A program made the translations under genes and the position numbers. A stretch of DNA of 43,655 nt from Scenedesmus sp. ARA3 (Eukaryota; Chlorophyta; Chlorophyceae; Sphaeropleales; Scenedesmaceae): positions 1 to 43,655 of the forward strand of contig RWJK01001012.1 in NCBI GenBank assembly GCA_004335835.1. Direction: 5' to 3'. Positions within the stretch are counted from its first letter, which is position 1; each line of letters starts with the position of its first letter. The notes under the pieces are model-generated. The model saw only the letters and a program-made list of their open reading frames with translations. It was not told the origin of the DNA and ran no database searches. This document shows positions 1 through 11,055 of this stretch, piece after piece.

Positions 1-412
1 GAGACGAAGATGATGTGGTACTAGGATATCAGTGCAACAACACCCTGCTGGGCTGCTGCAAGAAGAGGTGCGGGGCGCAGCTGCGTCTGTGGGTTGCGCT
101 CGCGACAGCAGCCTGCTGACGTGGCATGCATATATTGCCCGACAAGCAAAGCCGAGTTTGTGCTGCTGGCTATGCTAATTCATGCACCTTGCGTTGCTTC
201 ACATTATGAACACGTGCAACGCACTCCTGCAGGCTGCCTGGCTGCGACGCTGTGTCGTGTGCACAACTTCAACACCTACGCATGTACCAGTAGAAAGTAA
301 CTGTGCGTCTGCTGCCTCTGTTTCACTGCTTGTGTGCAGGGCCACGCCGGAGCCGGTCGCTTCAGTACGGCTGCCGCAGCCACCAGCAGATGCGGCAGCT
401 GCTGACAGCTGA
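1..412 (+). CDS. 3' end of an unidentified gene (last two exons, partial)
   Basis: An open frame runs in from the left edge (codons from position 3) to a good donor AG|GTGCGG at 67/68. An acceptor TGTGCAG at 333-339 leads to a last exon 340-412 that ends in TGA. Splicing keeps the frame (AG+G) and gives a tail beginning DEDDVVLGYQCNN, passing through a Cys/Lys-rich CCKKR, and ending in a proline/alanine-rich stretch PQPPADAAAADS. Nothing identifies the family. The Cys-Cys-Lys-Lys-Arg followed by a low-complexity tail would fit a cytosolic tail, but that is a guess. Without splicing, the same frame would stop at 115-117. The gene converges tail-to-tail with the minus-strand TCF25 gene. Confidence 0.35.
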
Positions 413-1075
413 TATCTCAGATCAAGAACTTTGAAGTTCAGCGCTGCAGCTCATGGGCGCAGACAGCTTGGCAGGGCTGGACCACAGCACCAGGCCGGAC
501 CCAGGCCGGTTGCTGCGGCTGCACAGCGCACCAACTTGCAAGCCGAGCTGTCTGCTGGCCACAATGACAGCACTCCGGCATTTGTGCCGTGCATATGCTT
601 CCAGACCCTCAATGTACGGTGTATTACCCTTTATTCCTGTATGGCAGCAGCGTGTGACAAGCGTTGTTTCCTAAAGTTGATGTCTTCGGCCATGATGCAC
701 CATGCGGCACAACTGTTGCCAGAATGCATTGAAGATTGTACTACAGTGCCTACTAGGCACTGTTGTGTGCATCATGACATACCAGTAAATGCTGGTGGGC
801 ATACCCGTGAACAGTTTATTTGTTATATATATTCTGTGATGTTAATCAGCTACATCCTTGGTTTCTGGCATGCACCGACTGTTGTCAACCTCATAAGGCA
901 CTCAATTAGTGCCTTTCAGTGGCTTGTACATGGCACGGCAACGAGCCTGCGATCTGAAGGCGCTTGTTGCTGGCAGTTCAACATTTTGACTGCATTGCTT
1001 TGGCTTCCTTTTTGGCCTGCATCTGTGGATTACGGGTGCCGCAATTTAATGGTAGCCTTGAGTGCTTTTTTGTAA
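413..1075 (+). other. probable 3' UTR of the left-edge gene, rich in small inverted repeats
   Basis: No exon is recognisable here. A long frame covers 431-1075 but has no ATG start and low-complexity content, and it ends exactly inside TGTAA (1071-1075), the usual chlorophyte polyadenylation signal, so it is more likely UTR. Short perfect hairpins occur: CAGTGCC/GGCACTG at 744-762 (5-nt loop), AAGGCACT/AGTGCCTT at 895-915 (5-nt loop), and a looser AAGTCAA/TTGACTT pair around 1076-1110. Confidence 0.4.
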
Positions 1076-1341
1076 AAGTCAAGCTGACACGCCAACAAAT
1101 CGTTGACTTGACTGGACGTGCCAGTGGCGCAATTGCTCACCACCCAATGGGCTCAGAAATTGCCATGGCGAGCTTGGTAGCATGTTGCAGCAGTCGACAG
1201 AGCAAAGTATCACGACAACACAAGAGACCCTTGCAAATCACTTGTTACAAAACCGCTATGTGCTGGCACTGCCAGCTGGCAGCGGCCTCAGGCTCAGCAA
1301 CTGCCATGATCATGCGCAACCACATTTGAAATTTACATAAT

Positions 1342-1346
1342 TTACA
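1342..1346 (-). terminator. TGTAA polyadenylation-type signal of TCF25
   Basis: TTACA on the + strand reads TGTAA on the minus strand, about 70 nt past the TCF25 stop codon (TAG, 1416-1414). A second TTACA lies at 1333-1337. TGTAA is the standard green-algal polyadenylation motif. Confidence 0.5.
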
Positions 1347-1413
1347 CGTGCAGCATGCAGGCAAAAACAGTCGACCTTGACCAGCCTGAACATAACTCAG
1401 CAAGCGGCTACTG

Positions 1414-2197
1414 CTACTGCTGGCCGCCGCCTGGCCCCTGCTGCTGCTGCCCGCCGCTGCCGTCATCTGCCGCGTAGTCTGGCTGCTGGCCCGCGTTGAC
1501 CCAGGGCAGCATGCTCTGCAGCAGCATCAGCAGCGGGTTGGTGCCCCGCAGCTGCTCCTCGCTCATGGCGGGGCCGCCCTGCTGCTGCTGCTGCCGCTGC
1601 GCTGCTGCCAGCTGCTCCTGCAGCAGCATGTCGTTGAGCGCCTCCACTGCCGCAGCGTCGTTCATGCCCTGCAACGCACACAGGGCAGCAGCACAACATG
1701 TTGTGACGTAAGGATTGCATGGTGCAGCATGCATGAGTGCTTCAGAAAGCACGGAAGCGGTAGGTCCAGCAATCAGCACGGCCAAAGGCTGAATTGCTGA
1801 CCAAGACACAGCGTGCAGGCTGCTAACCCGGCCCCTGCCGACCCCGCCCCCACACCCTCACCTGCCCCGGAGCCATGGCCGCCTCTATCACCTCCTGAGG
1901 CAGGCCGCTTACAACACCCGGCCACCACTGGAACCCCACACCCACAAGTGCGACTCCGCTGCTTGAACTACTGCATCCCACGCTGACGTCCACGCACCTG
2001 CCCTGGCGCCATGGCCGCCTGCATCTCCTCCTGCGGCAGCGCGTTGACAGCATCACTGAAGTCTGCCAGCCGCAGGTGGCCCCACTCGTTGCGGCCCCCA
2101 CCAGGGAAGCTCTCCGCAGCCACACGCGCCCAGTCAGCAGCGCTGCCATACACCTCCACATCATCCGGCCGCACCCTGCTGCTGCTCGGCGGCAAGC

Positions 2198-2239
<42 letters not shown>

Positions 2240-5200
2240 GGGGCTTGCCGTCTGCCACGTCTGCTGCTGCCTCTGCTGCTGTCTTGAGCCATGCTTGGAC
2301 GTCCTGCGCCTTCCACAGGCTGTGGCTGCGCTCCACAAACAGGCTTACCAGGTGCGCCAGCGACTCGCTGCCGTGGTCGCCCGCCTGTGCGGAGCCAAAA
2401 GCCCACACACGCAGCAGAGCAAAGCATTGGTCAGCCACAACAGTACTTGGAAGAGAGAACTGCGTATGCATCCAAGTGGCCAGCCAAACAGGCTGACCAG
2501 GTGCGCCAGCGACTCGCTGCCGTGGTCGCCATCCTGCGTAGAACAACAGCAACAACATCCAAGACACGCAGCGGTGCAGGTGGCCGCCGTTGAGCTTTCA
2601 CACCACGCAGAGGAGGGGGGCAGGTGTGGATGCATAACAAGCACTTGCCACAGCATGGTCAGCATCTGTAACTCATGAGACACGCATTTACTAGTACACC
2701 ACATACTCCTTGCGGCACAACCCCCAAGCTTTTCAGCACCAGCCTTCCCCCCTCCCCTCCCTTTTCCTCCTTGGCCTGACAAAGCAATCCCAAGCAACTA
2801 GAGCAAGACACAGTCGCAACTGCAGCCGCACCTTGGCGAAGAGCTTGCGTGCCAGCAGGCTCTGCCAGGCCGCGTCCTTGCCCACGCCCTGGGCCCCCAG
2901 CTTGGCCATCAGCTCAACCAGCACCCGCGGGTGCAGCAGCAGCGCCTGCGCCAGCAGCGTGTAGCTGCTCACAGGAGGCACCTTGCTGCTGCTGCTGCTG
3001 CTGCCTTGCTGGTCGCTGCTGGCACCTGCTGCTTGCTGCTGCTGCTGCTCTAGCCTGAAGCGCGCCAGTGGCAGCGCAAAGGCGTAGTTGGGCAGCAGCG
3101 CCAGCGCGTGGCTGCTGTCAAACTCAGCCACGAAGCGCTCCAGGTACTCGTAGCTGCCTGCAGCAGCAGCAGCAGCAGCAGCGCAATCAGTTGGTGCGGC
3201 TCACCTAGGGCCTATGATGCAAGTGTATGGAAGCTGCAAGCAAGTATGGGCTGCCGTGCAGCGCATAGTATGCAGGCATGCAAGCAACTGCACTATTCGT
3301 TGTGCTGGTGCAGGTGTGTTGCTGGTGCAGGTGTGTGCCTGGCCGCCGTCGGCAGCTGCTTGACCGCAACTAGCACTTCTCCCCACCCCGCACCGCCAGG
3401 TAGTCCAACAGCAGCAGCAGCTGCAGCTTGTTGACTCAACACGCACGCAGTACGGTGTGTCGCAAGCCTGCTGGCATGCATCCGAATGCAATCACAATGT
3501 CGGCACAGCCTGCCACCCCCACCCCCTCCCACCTGCCCTGAGTGCCAGGTAGTCCAGCAGCAGCAGCCCCCCCAGCGGGTCCTCAGGGTCCAGCGCCAGC
3601 AGCAGCTTGGTGGCCTCAAGCGCAGAGCCGTGGCAGCCGCGCCGCGACAGCGCCTGCAGCGGTGAAGAGCAAACACTCAATTATTAGTAATGCTTTTTCC
3701 GGCGACGAGGCACTAGCTGCTTGACATCCATATGTGCAGAGCCGCTTCAGCCACACACACCCAAACACACACCTGTGCGTGCCTGAACAGCGCCACGAAC
3801 AGGCCCTTGTGCATGCCTGAACAGCCCACCCCACCTGTGCGTGCCTAACAGGTGCGCGTGCAGCCCTGGGCAGCCGCAACTGCATGCCCCCGCCCCCCTC
3901 ACCTGTGCGTGCCTGAACAGTGCCACGAACAGGCCCTTGTTCTCCGGCTTCTCGATGTCCAGCCGCACAGCAGCGGCGACAGGGTCGAAGCCGTGCGGCC
4001 AGGCCGCCTCCAGCGCGTACAGCGCGCGGTGCAGCAGGTCCTCCGCAGCCTGCGGTTACAAAGCACAGCAGCAAGTTTGATTGACACAGCACGAACAGAG
4101 GTGCAGCAGGTCCTCCGCAGCCTGCGGTCACAGAGCACAGCAGCAGGTCTGATTGAAAAAGCGCGAACAGAGGTGCAGCAGGTCCTCCGCAGCCTGCCGT
4201 CACAAAGCACAGCAGCAGGTCTGATTGACACAGCGCTAACAGAGGTGCAGCAGGTCCTCCACAGCCTGCGGTGACAAAGCACAGCAGCACAGAAAGAAGA
4301 CTGAAGGCGCGTACAGCGCACGGTGCAGCAGGTCCTCCGCAGCCTGCGGTCACAAAGCACAGCAGCAGGTTTGATTGACACCGCGAACAGTGGTGCAGAA
4401 TGAAGGCGTAAACAGCGCGCGGTGCAGCAGGTCATCCGCAGCCTGGAGCAGGGGACAGCACAGCAGCACAGCAGGCGTTTGATGTCAGAGCACAGCAAGC
4501 AGAATGAAGGCGTAAACAGCGCGCGGTGCAGCAGGTCCTCCGCAGCCTGGTGTAGTTGGGGTTACAGGTGTATTTGGGCTGCAGGGCAGTCACACAAGGC
4601 ACATTGTTGGTTTGTCAGGATCATTACAGGTAAGTCCACAAGGCACACTGGTTTGAAAGCAGTGCAGCAGGTCCTCCGCAGCCTGGGCCAGGGGGTAGCA
4701 CAGCAGCGCGGTAGGCATGACACACATGCAGCACAGGAAGCAGGCCGCCTCCAGCGCAACAGCGCGCGGTGCAGCAGGTTTTCCGCAGCCTGTCAGGTGT
4801 GTTTGAGGTGACAGGGCAGACGCGCAAACGTAACTGATCGTGATGCACTGTAACAGGTCTTCCGCGGCCTGCCAGGCGCGCAGCAGCACAGCACAGCACA
4901 TACCGTGCAAGTGCATGCAATCAGTACAGCAAGCAGAGAGAAGGCGGGATCAATGGTGCAGCCCCACCTGTGCCTCGCCCATGCTCCTGTAGAGCTCGTT
5001 CATGGCCAGCAGGCTGTCCACGTGGTAGGGGAACTGGTGCAGCACAGCAGCCACCGCATTCGGGTCATAGCTGGCCTGCGCCTGCTCAAACACGCGCTGC
5101 GCGGCAGCGTAGTTGGGCGACCAGACGTAGCAGAACAGTGGGCTGCCGTCAGGCGCAGAGCCTGCAGGTGGCAGCAGGCAGGCATGCAGGCAGTGAAGTC

Positions 5201-7324
5201 ACATGCAGGAAGCAAGCCGCAGCTGCGTTGGCAGGTGGCTTGCGCACTGCTGGGGGGTCTGCCGCATCGCACAACATCCCATCAGGCATTGCCTGCAGCT
5301 CCATTTGCCCACGCGCATGCACGCGCAGGACGCGGCACCCCAAGCATAGCAGCCACAGTAGGCACAAACTGCCGCAGATATTTGATGGCAGCCTGCTTGC
5401 ATGCCAAGCTCTTATACGCAACCAGCCTCCCACTGCACGCCTCCCACTGGACGCACCGGCCGGGCTCATGCTGATGCCCGCATCCACTTCAAGTTGCTAT
5501 CATGCAGGCATGCTTCCAAACTGCAATGTCTCTGTCAGCCCCCCTCCCCGCAACCATGGACCGGCTGGCTCATGCTGATGCCCGAGTCCAGAATAGGCCA
5601 GTGCTCATCAGGCACGCATGCATACAGCCACGCCCCGGTCCAGCTGTCACCAACCCTACACTGCTGCACGCACCGGCCTGGCTCATGCTGATGCCCGAGT
5701 CCACATTAGGCTAGTGCTCGGCTACACACATACGCACATGCAGAACACTGCGCATGCACGGACGCAGCACTCGGGCCCCAGCATCCTGCGCTGCTCTTCT
5801 GCAGCTCTGCCACTGCATACCTGCTGCCTTTTCCAGGCTGCCCATGGGCCAGCAATGCACTCCGCCATGCCTGCTCAGATGCTCAAACAAGTTGCCGCAC
5901 AGCAGCCACACATCCAATTACGCACCAGTCTGGCTCATGCTGATGCCCGAGTCCACGTTGGGCCAGTGCTCAGCGGGCGTGACCAGCAGGCACTTCTTGA
6001 GCTGCCGCCGCCGCACAGCAGCGCGCGCAGACGCAGTGGCGCCGCCGCCACGCCCCCGCCGGTCACCACCTGCTTGCAGGAAGGGGAGAGGCGCCGTGCA
6101 GGCATCAATGAGCGTGTGTTTGTGTCGGTAGAGCGCGTACAGGCTGCCATGACACAACTGCATTTGAGTGCACTCGCGCTGTCAGCAGGTCTGCAACGCC
6201 ACGCAAATGAGCTGGCAGCGGTCGCCAGCGGATGCCGATGACTGAACATCACTGCCTGCTCACGGTTCATGCGACTGCTGCCCGCTGCCTTCGGCGTCTA
6301 CACTCCTGCAGAGCTACTGCGGCCGCATGCACAGCAGCGCCCCCTACAGCCGCCAGGAGGGGGAGGGGTTGTGGACTCTGGCCCCACGCAGGAGCATACA
6401 GCTCAGTTTCTGCTAGATGCTGTCCGCTGAGACCTCCATGCATGCTCCTGCAGTGCCATTGCTGCCGCATGCACAGCTGCGTACCCCCTGCGCCCCCTGC
6501 CCTGCCCTGCCCTGCAGCACACACCACACACCGCCAGCCGCTCACCCGCCTGCTCCCTGTCTACAGCGTGCACCACGCCCGCGCCAAACATGCGCCGCAG
6601 CTCAGCATCGCCCCGTATGCGCCGCGGGTCCACGCCCAGCAGCGGCGGCAGCTGCTTCGCGGCGCTGCTGCTGCTGCTGCTGCTGACGCCGGCTGCTGTG
6701 CTGGCTGGTTGCTGGGCAGCTGCCGCTGCTGCTGCTGCTGGCGCCATGTTGAGCTGCTGCAGCAGCGCGTCTATGTCCTCCTCGTCTTGCTGCTGCTCCG
6801 GGCCACTGTCTGCAGCACCTGCTGCTGCTGCTGCTTTCTGCTTGCCCGCTTGCTTCTTCTTTTGCTTTGTCTTCTTTTTCTTGCTGGCGTTGCTGCCGGT
6901 GCTGCTGGCACTTGCAGGCTGTGGCAGCTGCACAGGCTGCTGCTGCTGCTGTTGCTGCTCCTCTGCTTCATCTGATTGCGCTTCATCTGAAGCAGGTGCG
7001 GCATCCTGCAGGCAGCACAGGCCATACTTGATACGCATCACAACCAACTTCTACATGGAAGCTTAGCGTCAGTTTGCGCGGTTACTGCTGTGGAGCATGC
7101 AGCACTGCTGCTCAGCTGTGTTGGGCATCAAAAAAGCACCACCACAGACAGCCATACCATCAGAGTCTCACCTCATCATCAGTAGTCAGCAGGTCAAAAG
7201 GGTTGAACTTTGGTGCTGCTGGTGCCTCCTCCTCCTCTGTCTCTTCATCTGTATCAAGCTCTGCAGCTGGCTCCTGTTTCACCCCCAGCTGCTCCTGCAT
7301 CCTTTTAATGTGACGTGCAGCCAT
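1414..7324 (-). CDS. TCF25: TCF25/Rqc1-family protein (ribosome-associated quality control), nine exons
   Basis: Exons in transcription order: 7324-7172, 7005-6546, 6069-5926 (acceptor may be at 6072), 5161-4968, 4049-3903, 3653-3533, 3157-2832, 2384-1998, 1668-1414. All introns are GT-AG and phases agree; the product is about 728 aa. Family landmarks appear in order: acidic N-terminus ending in PKFNPFDLL, a Lys-rich tract, [114 protein letters not shown] and LLQSMLPWV. These match TCF25 along its length. Yeast Rqc1/human TCF25 acts with the Ltn1/Listerin ligase on stalled 60S ribosomes; the role here is inferred from the family. Start chosen at [10 protein letters not shown] (7324) because family members begin there; an in-frame ATG lies at 7384. 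Poly-Gln, poly-Ser and poly-Ala runs are typical of this genome. Six of its exon edges are echoed in introns. Confidence 0.9.
1858..2042 (-). repeat. duplicated 3' edge plus donor of TCF25 exon 8
   Basis: The real exon end (1998-2042, reading [16 protein letters not shown]) is repeated about 135 bp downstream in transcription at 1861-1906, reading [16 protein letters not shown] with an intact donor. The copy has diverged but stays open, and a CAG before it could let it act as an 11-codon mini-exon. Confidence 0.8.
2199..2239 (-). repeat. trinucleotide repeat encoding poly-Ser in TCF25 exon 8
   Basis: An uninterrupted CTG run on the + strand is read as AGC codons on the minus strand, giving a run of about 13 serines after GKPR. 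Similar CAG/CTG runs lie at 11491-11525 and 39493-39537. Confidence 0.9.
2332..2536 (-). repeat. duplicated 5' edge plus acceptor of TCF25 exon 8
   Basis: The real acceptor and exon start ([15 protein letters not shown], 2332-2386) recur about 148 bp upstream in transcription at 2480-2536, including an acceptor (ACGCAG). Beyond LVSLF the copy runs into unrelated sequence. Confidence 0.85.
3385..3566 (-). repeat. partial duplicate of the 3' edge of TCF25 exon 6
   Basis: The exon-6 tail ([12 protein letters not shown], near 3533-3566) is partly repeated downstream in transcription at about 3385-3425. That copy shares the CCAGGTAGTCCA core, the adjoining CAG run and the C-rich flank. It is degenerate and lacks the last codons. 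Confidence 0.6.
3771..3940 (-). repeat. three copies of the 3' edge plus donor of TCF25 exon 5
   Basis: The real exon end at 3903-3940 ([15 protein letters not shown]) is followed, in transcription order, by a short copy at 3833-3850 and a longer one at 3771-3813. Each keeps the AC that forms a donor GT on the minus strand. The 3771 copy keeps the whole coding block. Confidence 0.85.
4029..4875 (-). repeat. ten-copy tandem array of the exon-5 acceptor and exon start of TCF25
   Basis: The block containing GCAGCAGGTCCTCCGCAGCC (minus strand: acceptor CAG then GCTGCGGAGGACCTGCTGC) starts at 4031 (real exon) and recurs near 4103, 4175, 4247, 4325, 4424, 4528, 4664, 4771 and 4853. The first four starts are exactly 72 bp apart; spacing then drifts to 78-136 bp. 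Each clear unit carries a pyrimidine-rich tract, an acceptor and the AAEDLLH coding start. In the coding frame the 72-bp-type units contain TAA or TGA just before the next acceptor, so only the last copy (4049) gives an open product. Confidence 0.95.
5455..5975 (-). repeat. four copies of the 3' edge plus donor of TCF25 exon 3
   Basis: The real exon end (5926-5975, coding [15 protein letters not shown]) is echoed downstream in transcription at 5674-5721, 5562-5610 and 5457-5490. The shared core is GGCTCATGCTGATGCCCG. Every copy is preceded by AC on the + strand, that is, a GT donor on the coding strand. Confidence 0.9.
6303..6502 (-). repeat. intronic duplicate within TCF25 intron 2
   Basis: Segments 6303-6355 and 6447-6502 share CTCCTGCAG, CCGCATGCACAGC and a C-rich tail about 145 bp apart. 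This duplication does not include a recognisable exon edge. Confidence 0.5.
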
Positions 7325-7687
7325 CTTTTTTGAGCAAATGCAAGCTTGTGGGTTTGGTGATGGGCTGGTGCCGAAGTGCTGCACAGCAGCTAGTCACGAT
7401 GCAATCAATAGGCAGGCAACAAACGCCCTGTTTCGCCAGTCGTCATGAATATCGAGCAGTTCACAGCCAGTAATATGCTTTCTGCGGTCCACTTGTTCTG
7501 TAACACATGTGTGACAGCATGGCTCTATCGCAGCTTTCAAGCGAATGCCTTGCCATGCCGCTGCACTCTCGATAGGTTGGAATTGGAAAAATTATCACAT
7601 TAAACAATGCGGTTCATGCTTGACGCATAGACAGGGGGACGCGTGTGTGGTAGTGAATGCTGGCTTGAGGCGCCTGCACATGCCGAA
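7325..7687. promoter_or_regulatory. divergent promoter region between TCF25 and ferrochelatase
   Basis: The 363 bp between the two inferred start codons must hold both promoters and 5' UTRs. It is less repetitive and less CAG-rich than its surroundings (for example the AT-rich stretch around 7575-7605). No clear TATA box was identified. If TCF25 starts at 7384 the region is about 300 bp. Confidence 0.5.
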
Positions 7688-10600
7688 ATGTTTTTGAACA
7701 GCCGTTCCTGCTCACAGTTAGGAACTAGCAGTAGCAGTGGGAGGCGGCGAGAGGCAGCAGCAACTCAGGAGCTTGCTGGCCACCGCTTGAGGTGAGAGAA
7801 GCAGAGGCAGAAACCATGCCAGCCAGAAGCATGATCGCAGCTGAGGCTCATACTCTGATGTTATTTTTTACTTGCAGGCAACGACAATGCAGCAGCCTGG
7901 GCCAGCAGCAGCAGCAGCGGGTGCCTAGAGTGCAGGCTGCAGCACTCAGCTCGCCACGCCCTATCGCACCGCGCGATCAGCAGCAGCATGGTGCCGGGCA
8001 AATAAGCAGAGTTGATTCGCCTCCACAGGCGAAGAATGGCGTGCTGTTGCTCAACCTGGGCGGGCCAGAGTCGCTGGCAGATGTACGCCCCTTCCTGTAC
8101 AACCTGTTTGCTGACCCAGACATCATCCGGCTGCCCTCAGCACTCCGGTTTCTGCAGCCAGTCCTGGCAAACATCATTGCCACGCTTCGCTCTCCCAAGT
8201 CAAGCGAGGGCTATGCAGCAATAGGTGGCGGGTCGCCGCTGCGGCGCATCACAGATGAGCAGGCTGCTGCGCTTGCTGCAGCACTGAAGGGCCGCGGCCT
8301 GGATGCGGAGGTGTACGTGGCCATGCGCTACTGGCACCCCTACACTGAGGAGGCGCTGCAGCACGTGGTGCGCGACGGCATCAGCAACCTGGTCATCCTG
8401 CCGCTGTACCCGCAGTTCTCCATCTCCACCTCGGGCAGCAGCCTGCGCCTGCTGGAGCACCTGTTTAAGAGCGACCCCGTGCTGAGCAACCTGAAGCACA
8501 CCGTCATTCCCAGCTGGTACCAGCGGCCGGGCTATGTGGGCGCCATGGTGGACCTCATAGAGGCGGAGCTGGACAAGTTTGAGCAGCCGGAGCAGGTGAG
8601 AGGGGTGCTGTTTGTTTGCTCAGCAGCGGGGTGCGGGATTGTCAACAGGGTGTAGGGTTTGCGCCTAGCCTGGTACAGATGTTAGAGAGAGGGAATAATG
8701 GGTAATAGCGGTTGGGCAGACTCTGTCTTTTAGCTCAGGCACAAACTGGCAGCAGCAGCATGCGCTAATTAGGGTTTGGAATGTGTCGCGTCCAGCAGCG
8801 ACATGCTGTGGGGCTTGCGAGTCTCCAGTGCGGCACAACACAGTGTACTTGGGCCACAGCAGTGGCTGGGGCCATGGTGGCTGGTTGCAGCACCTCCAAA
8901 GGCACGGTGCAGCGGCTTCCGCTGCTGTGTGTGTCAGTTGGTCCCGCAGCATCACGCGGTGCTGCCTGCTGCTGTTAGCACGTGCATGTACCGGCATCGC
9001 CTGCCGTATGGCTGGCTGGCTGCACAGCTGTCTGCCCTGCTTGCAATGCATCTGGCTGCCGGTTCACTAGTCATAATTCTCAGCTGACGCGTATGCTGGC
9101 GCACGTGTTGCATCCTGCATCATGCGGTCTGCTGCTGCTGCTGCCGCTGCCGCCTCTCACACCCGGCAAGTAAACGTGTTCTGCAGCGCGCCGACTCTTG
9201 TGCTGAATCGTTGACACTTTCGCACATTGCCGCCTGTCTGCCGCCCCTGCCACCACTGACTCAGGTGAACGTGTTCTTCAGCGCGCACGGCGTGCCCAAG
9301 TCGTATGTGGAGGAGGCAGGGGACCCCTACAAGGAGGAGATGGAGGAGTGCGTGGCACTGATCATGGCAGAGCTGACACGCAGGGGCAGGGGCAACGAGC
9401 ACACGCTGGCCTACCAGAGCCGCGTGGGGCCCGTGGAGTGGCTGCAGCCTTATACTGACGACAGCATAAGGTGCGGCGGCGGCGGCAGCAGCAACAGCAG
9501 CAGCAGAGGCCGAGGCAGGGGTTGATAGGTCGCAGCAGCAACAGCAGCGGAGCAGGATGTGGGGCCAGCTTTGGTTGTAGGCAGTTGCACATGTCGTGCA
9601 GCCGTGATAAATGTGCAGCAGTCTGCAGCCCCTACGGCGTCACCGTCTGTTAGGCCATGCATTGTCAGCGTTTGCTTGGCAGTCTGCAGGGCACTATGCA
9701 GCAGGCTGCTGCCGTTGTCCCTGTATGGGTTGCAGTCCTGACCCGCAGCAGCAGCATAAGCAGCATGCAAGATGAAAGAGCCCCCTGCAGCAGGTTCGGC
9801 GCTGGCGCACGTAAGGCAGCACGCTGCTGGGGCCATCAAACCCTGGGCAGTCAGCACACTTTTCCAGCATGTGTCAGTGCGTGCTCTTCGCCTCCTCTTC
9901 TCTGCCTGCGCTAACCTCACCTAGCGCCAGCCTGCATGTGCAGTGAGTGCTGCTGGAAGCCGAATTTGCACAAGCACAGTGCAACATCATGCTCACCCGC
10001 CTGCCTGCTCGCCTCTGCAGGGAGCTGGGTGCGCGCGGCGTGCACAGCCTGCTGGCGGTGCCCATCAGCTTTGTGAGCGAGCACATCGAGACGCTGGAGG
10101 AGATTGACATGGAGTACAAGGAGCTGGCGCTGGAGAGCGGGGTCAAGAAGTGGGGCCGCGTGCCTGCGCTGAACACCAACGCGCGCTTCATCGAGGACCT
10201 GGCTGACGCGGTGGTGGAGGCGCTGCCGTACGTTGGCGTGATAGCCGGCGCGCCCAGCGGCGACACGCTGGTGCCCATGGGTGGGTGGCAAGCAGCAGCA
10301 GCAGAATGCAGTTGCAGCAGCAGCAGCAGCAGCAGGCAGCAGCAGCAGCGGGCGGTGTGAGGGTGTTGGCAACTTTAGCAATGGGCCAGGCGGTTGCTGT
10401 TCGTCAGTCAGTAGTGTTTGACAGCTCTCGTAGTTGCAGGGCAAGCAGCAGCGGCGGCAGCAGCAGGCATTGCAGTGTTCGTGGCTGATTTGTGCTGTAT
10501 GGACGGGCTTACCTTTTGCTGCTGCGTACTGCAGCTGCTGGTAGCTGCCTGTGTATGCTTGCACTGACGCCCTGCGTCCGCTTGTTATACACCTGCTGAG

Positions 10601-10881
10601 CGCAGTTGCGCCCACTTTTGGCTCCCCGCCCAATGCTTTTGTCCTTGTTGTGCTGCATTGCCTCGCTGCTCTGCTCCCCAGGCGACCTGGACACGCTGCT
10701 GTCTGCGTACGACCGCGACCGCCGCACGCTGCCCGCCCCCGTGGAGCCCTGGTCCTGGGGCTGGACCAAGTCCGCAGAGACCTGGAACGGGCGCATCGCC
10801 ATGGTGGCCATCATCGTGATCCTGCTGCTGGAGGCCACCACGGGCCAGTCCTTCCTCAACAACATCCTGGCGCTGGACTGA
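7688..10881 (+). CDS. HEM15: plastid ferrochelatase with C-terminal chlorophyll-binding helix, five exons
   Basis: Exons: 7688-7791, 7878-8595, 9265-9470, 10021-10280, 10682-10881 (TGA). Phases agree and the product is about 495 aa. Ferrochelatase inserts Fe2+ into protoporphyrin IX, the last step of heme synthesis. Landmarks: [17 protein letters not shown] at the start of the mature domain, FSAHGVP with the catalytic His, [34 protein letters not shown] with the conserved Glu, and [12 protein letters not shown]. The C-terminus has a linker and one hydrophobic helix with an ExxNxR chlorophyll-binding motif (ETWNGRIAM), as in cyanobacterial and plastid enzymes. The start at 7688 gives a Ser/Arg-rich presequence ([12 protein letters not shown]...) typical of a transit peptide and uses a clear 86-nt intron (CTTGAG|GTGAGA ... 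CTTGCAG). Without that intron an ATG at 7816 would be used. The heme pathway and plastid location are well supported; the exact N-terminus is inferred. Confidence 0.93.
9142..9290 (+). repeat. decayed duplicate of the 5' edge of ferrochelatase exon 3
   Basis: The real junction (pyrimidine tract, CTCAG|GTGAACGTGTTCTTCAGCGCG, 9243-9290) has a copy about 95 bp upstream at 9142-9192 reading GGCAAG|TAAACGTGTTCTGCAGCGCG. The copy would begin with TAA, so it cannot be used productively. Confidence 0.85.
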
Positions 10882-10893
10882 GGCAGGCTGAGG

Positions 10894-10932
<39 letters not shown>

Positions 10933-11055
10933 GTGGCCAGTTGGTGTCTGTGGATGCCGTGGCAGCCTTTGGCATCCTGGCGCTGGATCGAGCAGCTGCT
11001 GCTGCTGCTGGGTGGGGCTGGGGCCAGCTGCTGCACAGTGGCGCTGGATTGAGGC
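10864..11055 (+). repeat. echoes of the ferrochelatase C-terminus in its 3' UTR
   Basis: The last codons (ATCCTGGCGCTGGACTGA, 10864-10881) recur as ATCCTGGCGCTGGAT at 10974-10988 and as TGGCGCTGGATTGAGGCG near 11038-11055. CTG runs lie between them. This is the same pattern as at internal exon edges, but at the stop codon. Confidence 0.7.

Noticed and set aside
431..1075. 214-codon frame on the + strand.
   Set aside because: No ATG start, low-complexity content, overlaps a probable 3' UTR and ends exactly in a TGTAA signal.
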